Assembly: GCA_002803225.1 (NCBI GenBank)
Contig: NXFV01000989.1
Span: forward strand, 1-40,442
Direction of reading: 5' to 3'
DNA: 40,442 bases
Source of the DNA: Gamarada debralockiae
Taxonomy: Eukaryota; Ascomycota; Leotiomycetes; Helotiales; Hyphodiscaceae
Shown: positions 32,202 through 40,442 of the stretch, piece after piece
Position numbering within the stretch: the first letter of the stretch is position 1
Layout of the letters: each line of letters opens with the position of its first letter
Translations under genes and position numbers: made by a program
The notes under the pieces: model-generated
Database searches by the model: none
What the model was told of the DNA's origin: nothing
The model's input: the letters and a program-made list of their open reading frames with translations, nothing else

Positions 32202-33334
32202 TCAGAATGGCCAGTAGTCCAAAGCGCTATCTATTTCGGGGTGCTTGGAACGCTTGGGTGCTGGTTCGTTGCGGCGTGAAGAGTCGGTTCGGCGCTTTTT
32301 GCTGGTTGTAGGAGAGGGAGCAGCCGGGGTCTTTGTGCTGCGGCTCTTGGAAACAGGCACGTCTTCTTTGGACTCGGAATCATCCAGTCGAAGAAGTGCT
32401 GCTGAAGTAGAACGTCCTCGTGCCAATCGCTCACTAGCTTCAAGCTTCTCTCCTAGGCTCTGTGGCTTCTGTGTTAAAGTTAGAATGTGTTGAATGTGGA
32501 TGGCGTTTCGCTTCTTGTAGGGAATCTTGACAATGAGGCTCTTCTTGTCTTCTCTCTCGGGAACAGTTGGAAGTTGTGAGCGTTCCGCTTTATCCCTCTT
32601 TGGTGGATGACCCGCTTTCGCTTCCAAATCGTTCACCATCTCCTGGCACTCGTTGATAAGCTCCTTGGCTGCATCGTTATCGGTTTCGAAGACCTCATCG
32701 TCCCAAGCCTTGTACAAAGAGTTCTTCTAGGCTTTCAAATTCTTCAGACTACCACCACTGCGAATAGCAGCTTCTATTTCGGCCTCAACGTCCTCCACCC
32801 GGCTGCGTTGATTTCTTTGATCTCCTTGGAAGAACCCTGAAGCTCGCGAGAATTCGGAACGTATTATCTTCACAGCACGCTCCCAGACAAGATCCCGCTC
32901 CTTCCTCCTCCTTTCATTTTCATCCTCAACACGGCAGCTGGCCTGAGCAGTCTTCACGAGCTTTCCCAATTTCCCACACCATATCAGCCTTCTTGGAAAA
33001 CTCCAAAAGCGAGTTTCTCATAAACGTCGTCTGATTCAGGAAGAGTTTGGTCTCCACGTAAAGGGCTGCGTTCTTTGATTGCGATGCCTCAACCTTTTGT
33101 CCCGTAAAGGTCTCGACACTTTTTTTTTGGAGCTTCTGATGATTTTCTGTCGCTTGAAGAGGATGCGATTTGCTCCAATGATCGATCTTTCGCCAAGAAA
33201 GCCGGGCAAGTAGCAGTAATTGTCTTTGCGCTATCTTCGTCAGGGAAGCCGAACTTCCGCAGCACTTGGGATCGTGGAAGTTTCCGTGGATAGTTCGGAC
33301 AAGCGGCGTCCGCAGGCAAATAGCCAGGTTATAT
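32202..33334 (-). pseudogene. Decayed gene of unknown function, Lys/Arg-rich product
   Basis: A coding signal runs through three frames. Frame 1 (33334-33089) contains PRKLPRSQVLRKFGFPDEDS and DRKSSEAPKK. Frame 2 continues at the same point with KSVETFTGQKVEASQSKNAA and KKADMVWEIGK. Frame 3 (to 32730) has RRRKERDLVWERAVKIIRSE. The first switch coincides with a T9/A9 run at 33120-33128; the second lies near 32970. A TAG at 32727-32729 then interrupts frame 3, which continues without shift (KNSLYKAWDDEVFETDNDAA) to a basic, NLS-like C-terminus (SKKRRTDSSRRNEPAPKRSK) and stop at 32202. Coiled-coil-like charged helices dominate. I recognise no family. Three independent lesions make a dead gene likely. 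Confidence 0.55.
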
Positions 33335-33546
33335 TGGATGACGTGGTGTATTCTGCCGAGAGAAATTTGAGGTAGCAGTTCAATGTTGATGTGCTGTGAA
33401 TGTGGACGATGTTGAAGTTGGAGAAGGAGGATTCTAAAGATTTCAGAAGAGTATAGATGAAGAGCACGTTGGCAATTTATATTTGCAAAATGACTGATCT
33501 CTTCAAAGACGCATGCTAGAAGCATACTTGACAAAGATTCCGTCAC

Positions 33547-34010
33547 TACCTAATTATCCAATAGAAATTTCTGGAGTAACATGTTTGTGTCTTCTTACTT
33601 GGAAGCTAGAGAGCATTTAAAATATTCTATTTGGAGGGGGGAGGGGGTTTCTTTCTCTGGATTGCGGTTGACAGTTGCTAATTTGTTGAAAGTTGTGTGG
33701 CCCTTGAGCCCATAGAAACTGTGGTCACGGCAAGGATTCATGTAACAATGAAGGGCATGCAAGGGGTGCTCTGAGATATGCTATAATTTGAAATGAAGTA
33801 TGTGGCACTGAATTTTGCTTTTGAAATCTTTTGATTGCCACTTGGCATCCAAGGTAGAGGTTATGGTTTAATATCTTGTGTACTGGTGCAAGTTACAAGA
33901 ACAATACTTAAATGCAACGAAAATAAGCAGTTCCTCCAAATCTTCAAATAGTTTGAGGGGTTGAACTACTTGAAAAGTGATCTAGACAAATCGACATCAG
34001 CGTCGCCATC
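33547..34010. other. Gap without a supported gene
   Basis: A G-rich tract (GGAGGGGGGAGGGGG, about 33633-33647) is the only notable item. Confidence 0.35.
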
Positions 34011-34705
34011 TTACTCATTCTCATTCTCTTGAGCAGCAGTATCCAATCTTTTACTCGGCTCTACGCCCATTTCCTGTACAGCACGCGACCAAATACGATC
34101 GAGCTCCTTCTCCCCATCCTGTAACTCTACCCCCTTCCAGTATCCAAATATTCCATAAAGGTCAGCTTGATTTCTGATCAAGATGCGAAATCTCCATCTG
34201 GCCCCTGTTTGCTTCCATTGTGAATGAAGCAACTCATCTGGGCAAATTCCACAAGAGCCAGCAATTCCAAAGCCAGGTCGGCTTTCTGAGACAACGTCAA
34301 AGTAATGCTATTCCTCAAGAATATTCTTCGATTCCAGGGAAGCCTGCTCTCCATGCGATCCACCTGCTCTCCTAAAAGCACTGTGCATCGAATGCTTATA
34401 GGTCTAAGCTCCTGCCAGAGGTTGCCGTTGCCGGACTCCTTTGCTTCCTCCATTTGTCGGTAGAACGCTCCAGCTTGAGATTCGCGGTCTTTGATAATCT
34501 GTTACCGCGTTGAAAGGATCGTTGTCTCTTCTTTGATACATGCTGGGCAACTGCGAGCGGTTGTGGCCAGGCTCTCATCTTTGAATGAGCCAGCTTGGGA
34601 TGTGGACGAGCTGGAAGTTGTAGAATTATCGGCGGTGTGGAGACTGCAGTAACGGTGTTCCCCATCGAAGAGTGATTTGAGATCGATATTGGAATAGGAA
34701 GACAT
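34011..34705 (-). pseudogene. Decayed gene of unknown function, about 230 residues
   Basis: From the ATG at 34705: MSSYSNIDLKSLFDGEHRYC, a Ser-rich linker, SCPACIKEETTILSTR, then a TAA at 34502-34504. The same frame continues as QIIKDRESQAGAFYRQMEEA and ISIRCTVLLGEQVDRMESRL to KADLALELLALVEFAQ. Near 34200 the coding signal moves to another frame (RFRILIRNQADLYGIFGYWK, DRIWSRAVQEMGVEP) and ends at 34011. The TAA could sit in a very short intron starting GTAACA, but the 32-nt size argues against it. No family recognised. The CPAC pair is suggestive but alone gives no function. Confidence 0.5.
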
Positions 34706-34879
34706 TGCGTTTTGTCGCTGGCTTATGACGGATGTTGTCGTGGTGTGGTCCTGTAGATGAGTTGTGGATGGTGATGAAGTTGGGCACAGATCGAAGCTGA
34801 CACTCTTCCAAGTAGCATCTTGTCACTTTTTAGAAACTGGAGAAATTCATTATAGAGATCCGAAAAGCTAGATGAGTGG

Positions 34880-35296
34880 ATTATAGTCTGTGGTGGAGCC
34901 GACAAGAAGGATGCGGAGGCCGTCGATCCTAATCACTCCATCAGCGTCAACGATTCGAAGGGCAAGGAGTTGGGTACCGGTTCCGAGATCCCAAAGCAGG
35001 ATGTTACAGAGTGCTTGGCGTCTCCTATAGGCGAGTTCTTCAAAAAAAAAAACTGGGTAGCGACATGATGAAAGTCAACTGTTTCCGCCGTGATGCAATT
35101 GAGGATATTGGTGTCGAAATCGCTAGCGCAATTAGCAGCACCGCCAAGGCTCCGGTCATGGATGAGCTGGAGGTCAAGAAGAACCACGCCTTGGAGGAAC
35201 AAGGGCAGCAAGCGCACGGCACAGCTTCTCGAACGCATTCTCAAGGTGTGTGAAAACGTCCCAATGGACGCTGTGCTTGACACAGGTTTTCCATGA
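34880..35296 (+). pseudogene. Decayed plus-strand coding fragment
   Basis: One frame reads GGADKKDAEAVDPNHSISVN and ECLASPIGEFF up to an A11 run (35042-35052). After the run the coding signal continues in another frame (MMKVNCFRRDAIEDIGVEIA, APVMDELEVKKNHALEEQ). Near 35200 it changes again to TAQLLERILKVCENVPMDAV, stopping at 35296. There is no start and no known domain. It lies head to head with the relic at 34011-34705. Confidence 0.4.
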
Positions 35297-35611
35297 CGTG
35301 GTTAAGGCTTCTCTTTGACAGGACTTTATGCTATGAAAAACGGGTCTGGGTAATCGAAATGGTATTATGGAAGGTCTGGATTCGCCTAGCACGTCTGAGA
35401 GATTGAAAGGGTAATGAAGCGCGAGTTTGGGCAACGAAACACTCTAGCATAGCTCGTCTTTAAGTCACCCAATACAAACGAGTGATTGCAACCCATCGCA
35501 AGAAAGCGTTTCTATTCGCATCGTACATGGTGATACAATGGCCAACTATGCCAATCATTCCAACATGTGCTGCGGTTATACCAAATTAGACCCCGATCAG
35601 ACAGCACGCAC

Positions 35612-36525
35612 CTACTCAATCCTCTCCTCCCTTCCGGAATCAGCAAGCAGCGGATCCTCTTCCCCTTCTACAAACGCCTTCCCCTTCTTCCCTCTATATA
35701 AGCAGTAATGTTGTACAATAAATATCACATCAAAGAAGATGCTGACATTCCCCAGCGCAAGCTTGACCGGGTTGCCAGTAACTCCTGACCAGTCGTGTTG
35801 TAGATATGAATCAATTCCCAGCTGCGCAATCGAAAGTATGCCGCCTGCGAAGTCGAGAAGAATTTGCGCTATCGACCAGCCGTGCGTCGAGCTATTTCGG
35901 TAGTTTGTGAGAACTTGAGGCATGTACTTGACGAGGGTAATGAGGAGCTTGATGTAGGATATGGCGTAAACCTGCGCGCAGAACAGATAGACATTAGCAT
36001 GTTACTTCCTTGTAATTTGGAGGCAATACAGACCACATCGATCCAAGCCCATCCCACTTCTGGGTCCTCATCGTGTTTCGCAGCGACGATCACAGCCACA
36101 ACGGCTACCCCAAGCACACTCCCAACCAACAGACCCAATATACTCCTGCTGACTCTCACTCCAGCTCCTCTCTTGCCTCTCTTATCGAATCCCCAAATCG
36201 CAGGAAAGAACTGAGACAAAGTGATGGCGGTGATCACGATCGCGTGTCCTGCGAAAGCTAAATCGTTGAACTGCACCGTCGGGGTCAAGCCATGATGTCT
36301 CAACGCATACTCGCGACGAATCTGCGGCGAGTAGAGGAAAGCTGCATTCGAGATGAAGTATGCGACGAAACCCAGCACATTGATGGCAGGGAAATCGATG
36401 GTGGTTCCACTTGTTGATTGTCTGCGAAAGTTGAGGATGGGTTGCGGGTAGAAGGAGAGCGACCAGCAGGTTGTGTAGACCCAGCCGAAGAGCTCCGACA
36501 TAATCTCGAGGAATGAAGCTGCCAT
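35612..36525 (-). CDS. ERS1: Cystinosin-like PQ-loop lysosomal/vacuolar transporter
   Basis: Two exons, complement of 35612-35971 and 36034-36525; 283 residues. The 62-nt intron has a GTCTGT donor (weak), a GCTAATG branch and a GCGCAG acceptor, and joins WIDV to VYAISYIKLLITLVKYMPQV in frame. Two PQ-loop repeats are visible: SFYPQPILNFRRQSTSG near residue 25 and KYMPQVLTNYRNSSTHGWS near residue 180. About seven hydrophobic segments are present, as in cystinosin. The C-terminus (EDPLLADSG) has an acidic dileucine-like motif consistent with vacuolar sorting. Family role: proton-coupled export of cystine from the lysosome or vacuole; substrate inferred from the family. Confidence 0.87.
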
Positions 36526-36810
36526 GATGGGCAGCAGAATATTGTTAAGACATAGAAAGAGGAGGAGAGAAGATCACCTGCTCTTCGAGTTGAGGTTGTT
36601 CGTAATTCACGTGATGGGTTGCGAGATTTAAGGTTATCGTTATCCCTGCAAGGTGATGCAAGTCCTTATCGGGGATATTTATGTTTTATGGCATGTTTCC
36701 CTTTTGTCCGATCTCTTTCGACCTTCACTCCAAGCCGAACAATACTTCAATTGCTTCTAAACACTCATCATGAAGACGTAAATAGAACCCTCTTTCCCCT
36801 TATTCACGCC
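36526..36810. promoter_or_regulatory. Shared divergent promoter region
   Basis: The minus-strand cystinosin-like gene (start 36525) and the plus-strand F-box/2EXR-like gene (start about 36811) diverge across about 285 bp. A CACGTG E-box palindrome sits at 36608-36613, roughly 85 bp from the first start. Shared control is inferred from spacing only. Confidence 0.35.
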
Positions 36811-37416
36811 ATGACGAGCCTCACATTCCTCGATCTCCCAGGGGAGATCCGCAACCAGATCTACCACCAGCTAATCGTCCTCCCCTCCCTCTCAGTCCCG
36901 AAACCACTCAACGATCACCCCATATACCCCGAGATCCTCCACACATGCCGCAAGATCCATGAAGAAGCCAGACAGATTCTCTACGGTTGCAACACTTTCA
37001 TCGCGCATCCCAACCTTCTCGCCGGTCTGCCTCGACTACGAAAGTGCTTCGATACCATCAGCCGCCCGAACTTGATTTCCATGATCAGGCGATACTACAT
37101 TCGCGTGCGCCTGGACTGTGATCCGAACTTCTCTGCAAAGAAAGCACAAGAGGCGTTCGCAGGCGTGGATGAATTGACGTTGAATGTCTTCCAAGCGCAA
37201 TTTGGAAGTTCGGATTATAAGGTGCTGAAACTGTTTGAGGGGATAAGAGATGTGAAGAAAGCGAGGGTATATGGCAGCATTACTGGCTTTCCTGAGTATG
37301 CCAATTGGTTGGAGGGTGCTATGATGACCCCGGATGGAAATCTGGTGTCGGGATTCGGAGAAGGAGAGACAAATAATGTGAGATCCTATGACGTCTGGAC
37401 TGTCAGTAAAAACTGA
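36811..37416 (+). CDS. F-box/2EXR-like protein
   Basis: 201 residues from the ATG at 36811, chosen because TSLTFLDLPGEIRNQIYHQL is the usual N-terminus of this family. The same frame opens upstream to 36619, with a 64-residue extension that looks untranslated or poorly conserved. Conserved elements: FLDLPGEIRNQIY, ILHTCRKIHEEARQILYGCN and the following hydrophobic TFIAHP. This pattern (LPxEIRxxIY ... TCRxIxxEAxxILYGxNTF) is abundant in filamentous fungi and is annotated as F-box-like or 2EXR. Partners and function are unknown; possibly a substrate adaptor. Confidence 0.7.
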   Translation: MTSLTFLDLPGEIRNQIYHQLIVLPSLSVPKPLNDHPIYPEILHTCRKIHEEARQILYGCNTFIAHPNLLAGLPRLRKCFDTISRPNLISMIRRYYIRVRLDCDPNFSAKKAQEAFAGVDELTLNVFQAQFGSSDYKVLKLFEGIRDVKKARVYGSITGFPEYANWLEGAMMTPDGNLVSGFGEGETNNVRSYDVWTVSKN

Positions 37417-37448
37417 GCATGTATTGTGAGAGCAGTTGAGTTTACAAT

Positions 37449-37868
37449 CTTGCAGCATGGCGGCCGTTAGGTCTCTCTTCGCATCCTCTCTCGACAAAGC
37501 AAGCGCGCAAGCTCCGATAACCCAATTGTGAGGCACAGGTTCCTCTCCGATCTCTTCGGTAAGATGAACTGTCTCACCTCGAGCAGGTTTGATATGTCGG
37601 TAATTTACGTTCAAACTCGGAGCACTCGGCGCTGGGACCCTGCGATATATTGGGGTGATTAATGCGGTATAAGACTCAAGTTGAAACAAGCCATAACTCT
37701 CTCAACCGGATACTCGCGCAACTTCAGATATATCGTCCGTCCGACGTACGTCCTATAAAGCGTCATCCAATTTCGCTCATCCATGGCATATAAGCTCAGG
37801 TCGCAATCATGGTATTTCATTACATATCCTCCTACTTCGTCCTTCGGTTTGAAGAACTTTTGCTCCAA
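37449..37868 (-). pseudogene. Unknown gene fragment with REYPVERVMACF motif
   Basis: Two adjoining minus-strand frames look coding. 37659-37868 has DLSLYAMDERNWMTLYRTYV and LREYPVERVMACFNLSLIPH. The neighbouring frame has VNYRHIKPARGETVHLTEEI and HNWVIGACALALSREDAKRD, ending in the 3' flank of the F-box-like gene. They may be one gene with a frameshift near 37665. No start, signal or named domain. The C-terminal motif is shared with the fragment at 38282-38527. Confidence 0.35.
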
Positions 37869-38281
37869 GAAATAGGATAGCCAATGGCTGCAGACTTCGA
37901 CGTCCCAATCCCAAAATGGGATCGGACAGTATTATCGTCGAATTGGTGATTCTCCTGGTGGGACCAGTCTTCCTTGCGAAAGAGTTGATATGGCGGTGCG
38001 TCATATGGTGTATAATATCGTTCTCTGCCATTTTACTGCGACTTGCGAAAGAAATGTACCTCGGATGTATGTCGATCAAAAATTTATTCAGAGAGAGCTT
38101 GGGGAACAGACGGAGTTTTGTTCTTTTCTGTTCTCAAAGTATGGTTCGTACCGAGTAGTGTAAGACGCTGCTCAGCCTCAACTCTACCGCTCAGCTCCCT
38201 CGCATCGAATCAGCGCTGCAAATACTGGCACCCTAATGCAATGAAATTTCTTGGCATCTCTAGCACTAGGCACTTTCTCTT

Positions 38282-38527
38282 TCAGTTTTGGGAGCGGATT
38301 GAAGCTGAGTCGAAACATATATTTGAGGTAGCGTTGCCATCTTGAACTTTAGCCAACCAGGAATTGACAGCGCCTGGCGATAACCACAACGGATCGGTAC
38401 AGTTCAGTGGGATGATGTCCGAATTAAACCCTATCAAAACTTTCTCCACCGGAAACTCATGCAGCCTTCCATGCACCGCTTTGCCTATCGCTTCTCCATA
38501 CAGCCCGATTCCTCCAGCCTCTACGCA
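38282..38527 (-). pseudogene. Second fragment sharing the [YF]PVE[RK]V motif
   Basis: The frame reads GGIGLYGEAIGKAVHGRLHE, FPVEKVLIGFNSDIIPLN and DPLWLSPGAVNSWLAKVQDG. FPVEKVLIGFNSDIIP aligns with YPVERVMACFNLSLIP of the fragment about 600 bp downstream on the same strand. It is open only from about 38527, with a TGA immediately upstream. I read it as a relic of a duplicated gene; family unknown. Confidence 0.35.
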
Positions 38528-38755
38528 TCAGATACATCTTCAAGCCGCAACCTATGAAATTTCGTCTGTTCTTTTGCGTGGCTCTTGGAAGCAATGGCTG
38601 AAGAGCATGAACAGCCAGGAGCGACAAAACCCAAGGTCCCACTAGGGTATCACGTTTTCGTATGTGTCAAATTTTTGGATTTTTAGAGAGGAAGAAGTTT
38701 CTCTTGGGAGAGATTCCATATAGTGGAGAGACTTTTAGGTTTTTATTTATTTATT

Positions 38756-38775
38756 ATTGATTGATTGATTGATTA
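38756..38775. repeat. Short (TTGA)n microsatellite
   Basis: About five TTGA/TGAT units within an AT-rich stretch at 38730-38780. The flanking block 38660-38880, starting TGTCAAATTTTTGG and ending AACCTGTCA with an internal TATATA, could be a small solo LTR, but no target duplication was seen. Confidence 0.6.
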
Positions 38776-39241
38776 TTCTTACACTGATCTAGCTAAAGAG
38801 CTATGCAGGAAACTACTATTATATATCCTTAGGAAACCTCTTCGGACAAAAACCTAAGTTCAACCTGTCAAACCTTCCTTCTATTTGTCGGCGCGCCGCC
38901 GGCGTTCCAAAGCCTAGTATCTGGCGTAGAGCCGTCCTAGGAGCTCCTCTTGTGTGTCACCCTTTCCCTCAGGAGAGAGGGTCGCCGGACTCTGGCTAGA
39001 GGGTGGCCGGAGAGTCTATCCACACCTTTGCTAGCGAGCAAATTTTTCTCATGAAAGATAGGGGGGTCGCCAGCCCCTCGCTGGCTTATGGCCGGCAAAT
39101 GTCTGGCAAGTCGCTTGATGCCCAACCTGAAAGGTGAATAGGAGACGCGTTTTCGACCTCGCTTAATTTTGCCTCGCCAAATATGAACTCAACCTATCAA
39201 CCTTGACCTTCCTCACCCCTTCACACTCAACAATCGACGTA

Positions 39242-39315
39242 ATGGGTATGTTTTCTCCTTCAAGGGTGTCAATGGCCTGTACTAATGCACTGTAGCGTCA
39301 GGCAACAGGAACAGG
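39242..39315 (+). pseudogene. Orphan gene 5' end with a canonical intron
   Basis: ATG at 39242, then after one more base an intron 39246-39295 with a GTATGT donor, an ACTAATG branch point (about 39281) and a CTGTAG acceptor. The 50-nt size and signals are textbook. The second exon continues CG TCA GGC AAC AGG AAC AGG and reaches a stop (TAA) at once, giving only MASGNRNR. A second 35-nt intron could extend it to about 22 residues, but it still ends. The pyrimidine-rich leader before the ATG supports a former gene start, cut off by the repeat-like DNA to its right. Confidence 0.4.
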
Positions 39316-39705
39316 TAATATATTATCTACCTGAATATCTAATATACAGTGAGGGTGACAAGTCCTCACCACGCCTTTCCCGGTCCGAGGCTTGACTATT
39401 ACTAGCAAGCTAGCTCACAAGTCCTTCTGCCTTCGAGGGCACAGTGGCCCTGCGCTCCCTGCCCTGTTTGCTCCTTAAGCCTACATCAGCACACCATGCC
39501 AGCTGCCCTATATGCTCTCCCTGTAGACCGACACGCGCATCCGTCCTCTCGAGCCATATAGAGGGTCTCATAGCTAGCCTTTCCGTTCTAGCTCAGTGGC
39601 CCCCATTATATGCTGCGCCCCATGGCTGTGAACCACTTCGCGCTACTCTGCCAGATCTCTCCTCCCCACAGCAGAGCCGACCGTGTCTCGCAGGAGTTAC
39701 TCCAG

Positions 39706-39957
39706 CTATACCCCTAGCCAGGCAGCATAGTGTAGTGTTTCCCTCCTACTAACCAAGGTAGAGCTTCCGTTCTCCCTACCTGCTATGCCCGTCCTCATAC
39801 AGCCTGCTCTGCCAGTTCTCCCAATCCCTTCCTTGTAAGCCTGCCAAACCGCCAGCGCTTTGCCATTGTATAGAAGCCTGCCTTTGCAGTAGAGTTCCTC
39901 CGTACGGTGTGCTAGGGACTCTGCCATCCAAGACAGAGTATTGCAGCGTGTATCGTC
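39706..39957 (-). other. Minus-strand frame in repeat-like DNA
   Basis: The open frame contains AESLAHRTEELYCKGRLLYN and AYKEGIGRTGRAG, ending at 39706. The flanks (39380-40000) are GC-rich and CT-rich, unlike the core-gene spacers, and look like part of a repeat or transposon. I recognise no transposase, reverse transcriptase or gag motif, so identity stays open. Confidence 0.25.
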
Positions 39958-40027
39958 CCCCTAGAATCCTTCCCTACACCGGCTCCCCGCCGCTCAATAT
40001 CTGACACCCCACAATATCCGTTTTTGT

Positions 40028-40077
40028 TCGATTAACTGGAGCTTCGATTGTAGTCGATTAACGAGAGCTTCGATAGG
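40028..40077. repeat. Two-copy tandem motif, about 25 bp per unit
   Basis: Unit 1 at 40028-40053 and unit 2 at 40054-40077 share TCGATTAAC and GAGCTTCGAT, differing by small changes. They lie in non-coding DNA near the right edge. The remainder (40078-40442) shows no supported gene. Confidence 0.55.
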
Positions 40078-40442
40078 TCCTTCAGGCGACTCGTGTCGCT
40101 ATGCGCCGTGAATGCCGTCCAGTGAAAACTCTGCATCGCTACCCCAGAGGTGTCCTATCTCGCACGACTAGGCATCGGTTCCACGTCGATTCAATCGAGG
40201 GCCTGTTTCCTAGGTCATGTAATCGTGCGTCGGATGGTTTTCATACTCATTTTGATGGTAGTCCTCTGTTCTGTGTTGCCCACGCTTCACCGGAGGACAG
40301 GTGGGCAAGGCCTGGCGACCGCCTCAACGCGCAACCACAGCTCCATCAAATGCGCTGGTCTCTCATCAGCTCTCCGATAATATTGCAATCGAAGGTTCGT
40401 AGCCAGCGCCTCGTACAGGCTGAGAGTTCGACTTTGCTGGCC

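Noticed and set aside
38660..38880. Possible solo LTR (TG...CA ends, internal TATATA)
   Set aside because: No target-site duplication and weak terminal inverted repeats; no second copy in the window.
1..40442. tRNA, rRNA or CRISPR array
   Set aside because: No tRNA-like T-loop/anticodon arrangement, no rRNA stretch and no regularly spaced repeat-spacer pattern were seen on reading both strands.

Overview
The window is nuclear DNA from a filamentous ascomycete. Its genes carry many short introns (about 48-180 nt) with GTNNGT-like donors, CTAAC/CTGAC-type branch points and YAG acceptors. It also encodes families typical of Pezizomycotina: an Ecm33-like GPI protein, Clr5, HET, a Zn2Cys6 regulator, a fungal P-loop sulfotransferase-like protein, and an aspartate/glutamate carrier with EF-hands. 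A leotiomycete-like genome is my impression only. No tRNA, rRNA or CRISPR array was seen.

Left part (1-18.7 kb) is accessory and decayed. It holds the 3' part of a Cys-rich Ser/Thr-rich protein with a GPI-like tail (minus strand), a small secreted Cys-rich protein, a broken FG-repeat-like gene (3.4-4.8 kb), the 3' tail of another Cys-rich membrane or GPI-type protein (5.8-6.2 kb), and two abutting MITE-like elements with clear terminal inverted repeats (6.23-6.89 kb). An intact Ecm33-like GPI protein follows (7.19-8.76 kb). Next come a hAT transposase C-terminal remnant (9.72-9.95 kb), a conserved 459-residue protein (11.7-13.2 kb), a HET-domain remnant with an in-frame stop, a sulfotransferase-like protein (15.5-16.4 kb), and a minus-strand pair of broken genes: a PHO80-type cyclin with a nonsense codon and a Clr5-domain gene with a disrupted domain.

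Middle part (20-31.6 kb) is core genome. It holds a two-exon Zn2Cys6 protein (minus strand), mitotic cyclin B with a 12-nt first coding exon and a recognisable destruction box, and the mitochondrial aspartate/glutamate carrier. All read cleanly through their splice sites.

Right part (32-40.4 kb) is mixed. Three adjacent decayed genes (32.2-35.3 kb) carry in-frame stops and frameshifts, two of them at long A/T runs. Then come an intact cystinosin-like PQ-loop transporter and a divergent F-box/2EXR-like gene, two related gene fragments (37.7 and 38.3 kb), an orphan gene 5' end with one excellent intron (39.24 kb), and repeat-like DNA to the window end.

I see no operon-like or biosynthetic cluster. 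The main story is an intact core block flanked by regions of gene decay and mobile-element remains. Intron coordinates come from reading splice signals and phase; no transcript data were available.
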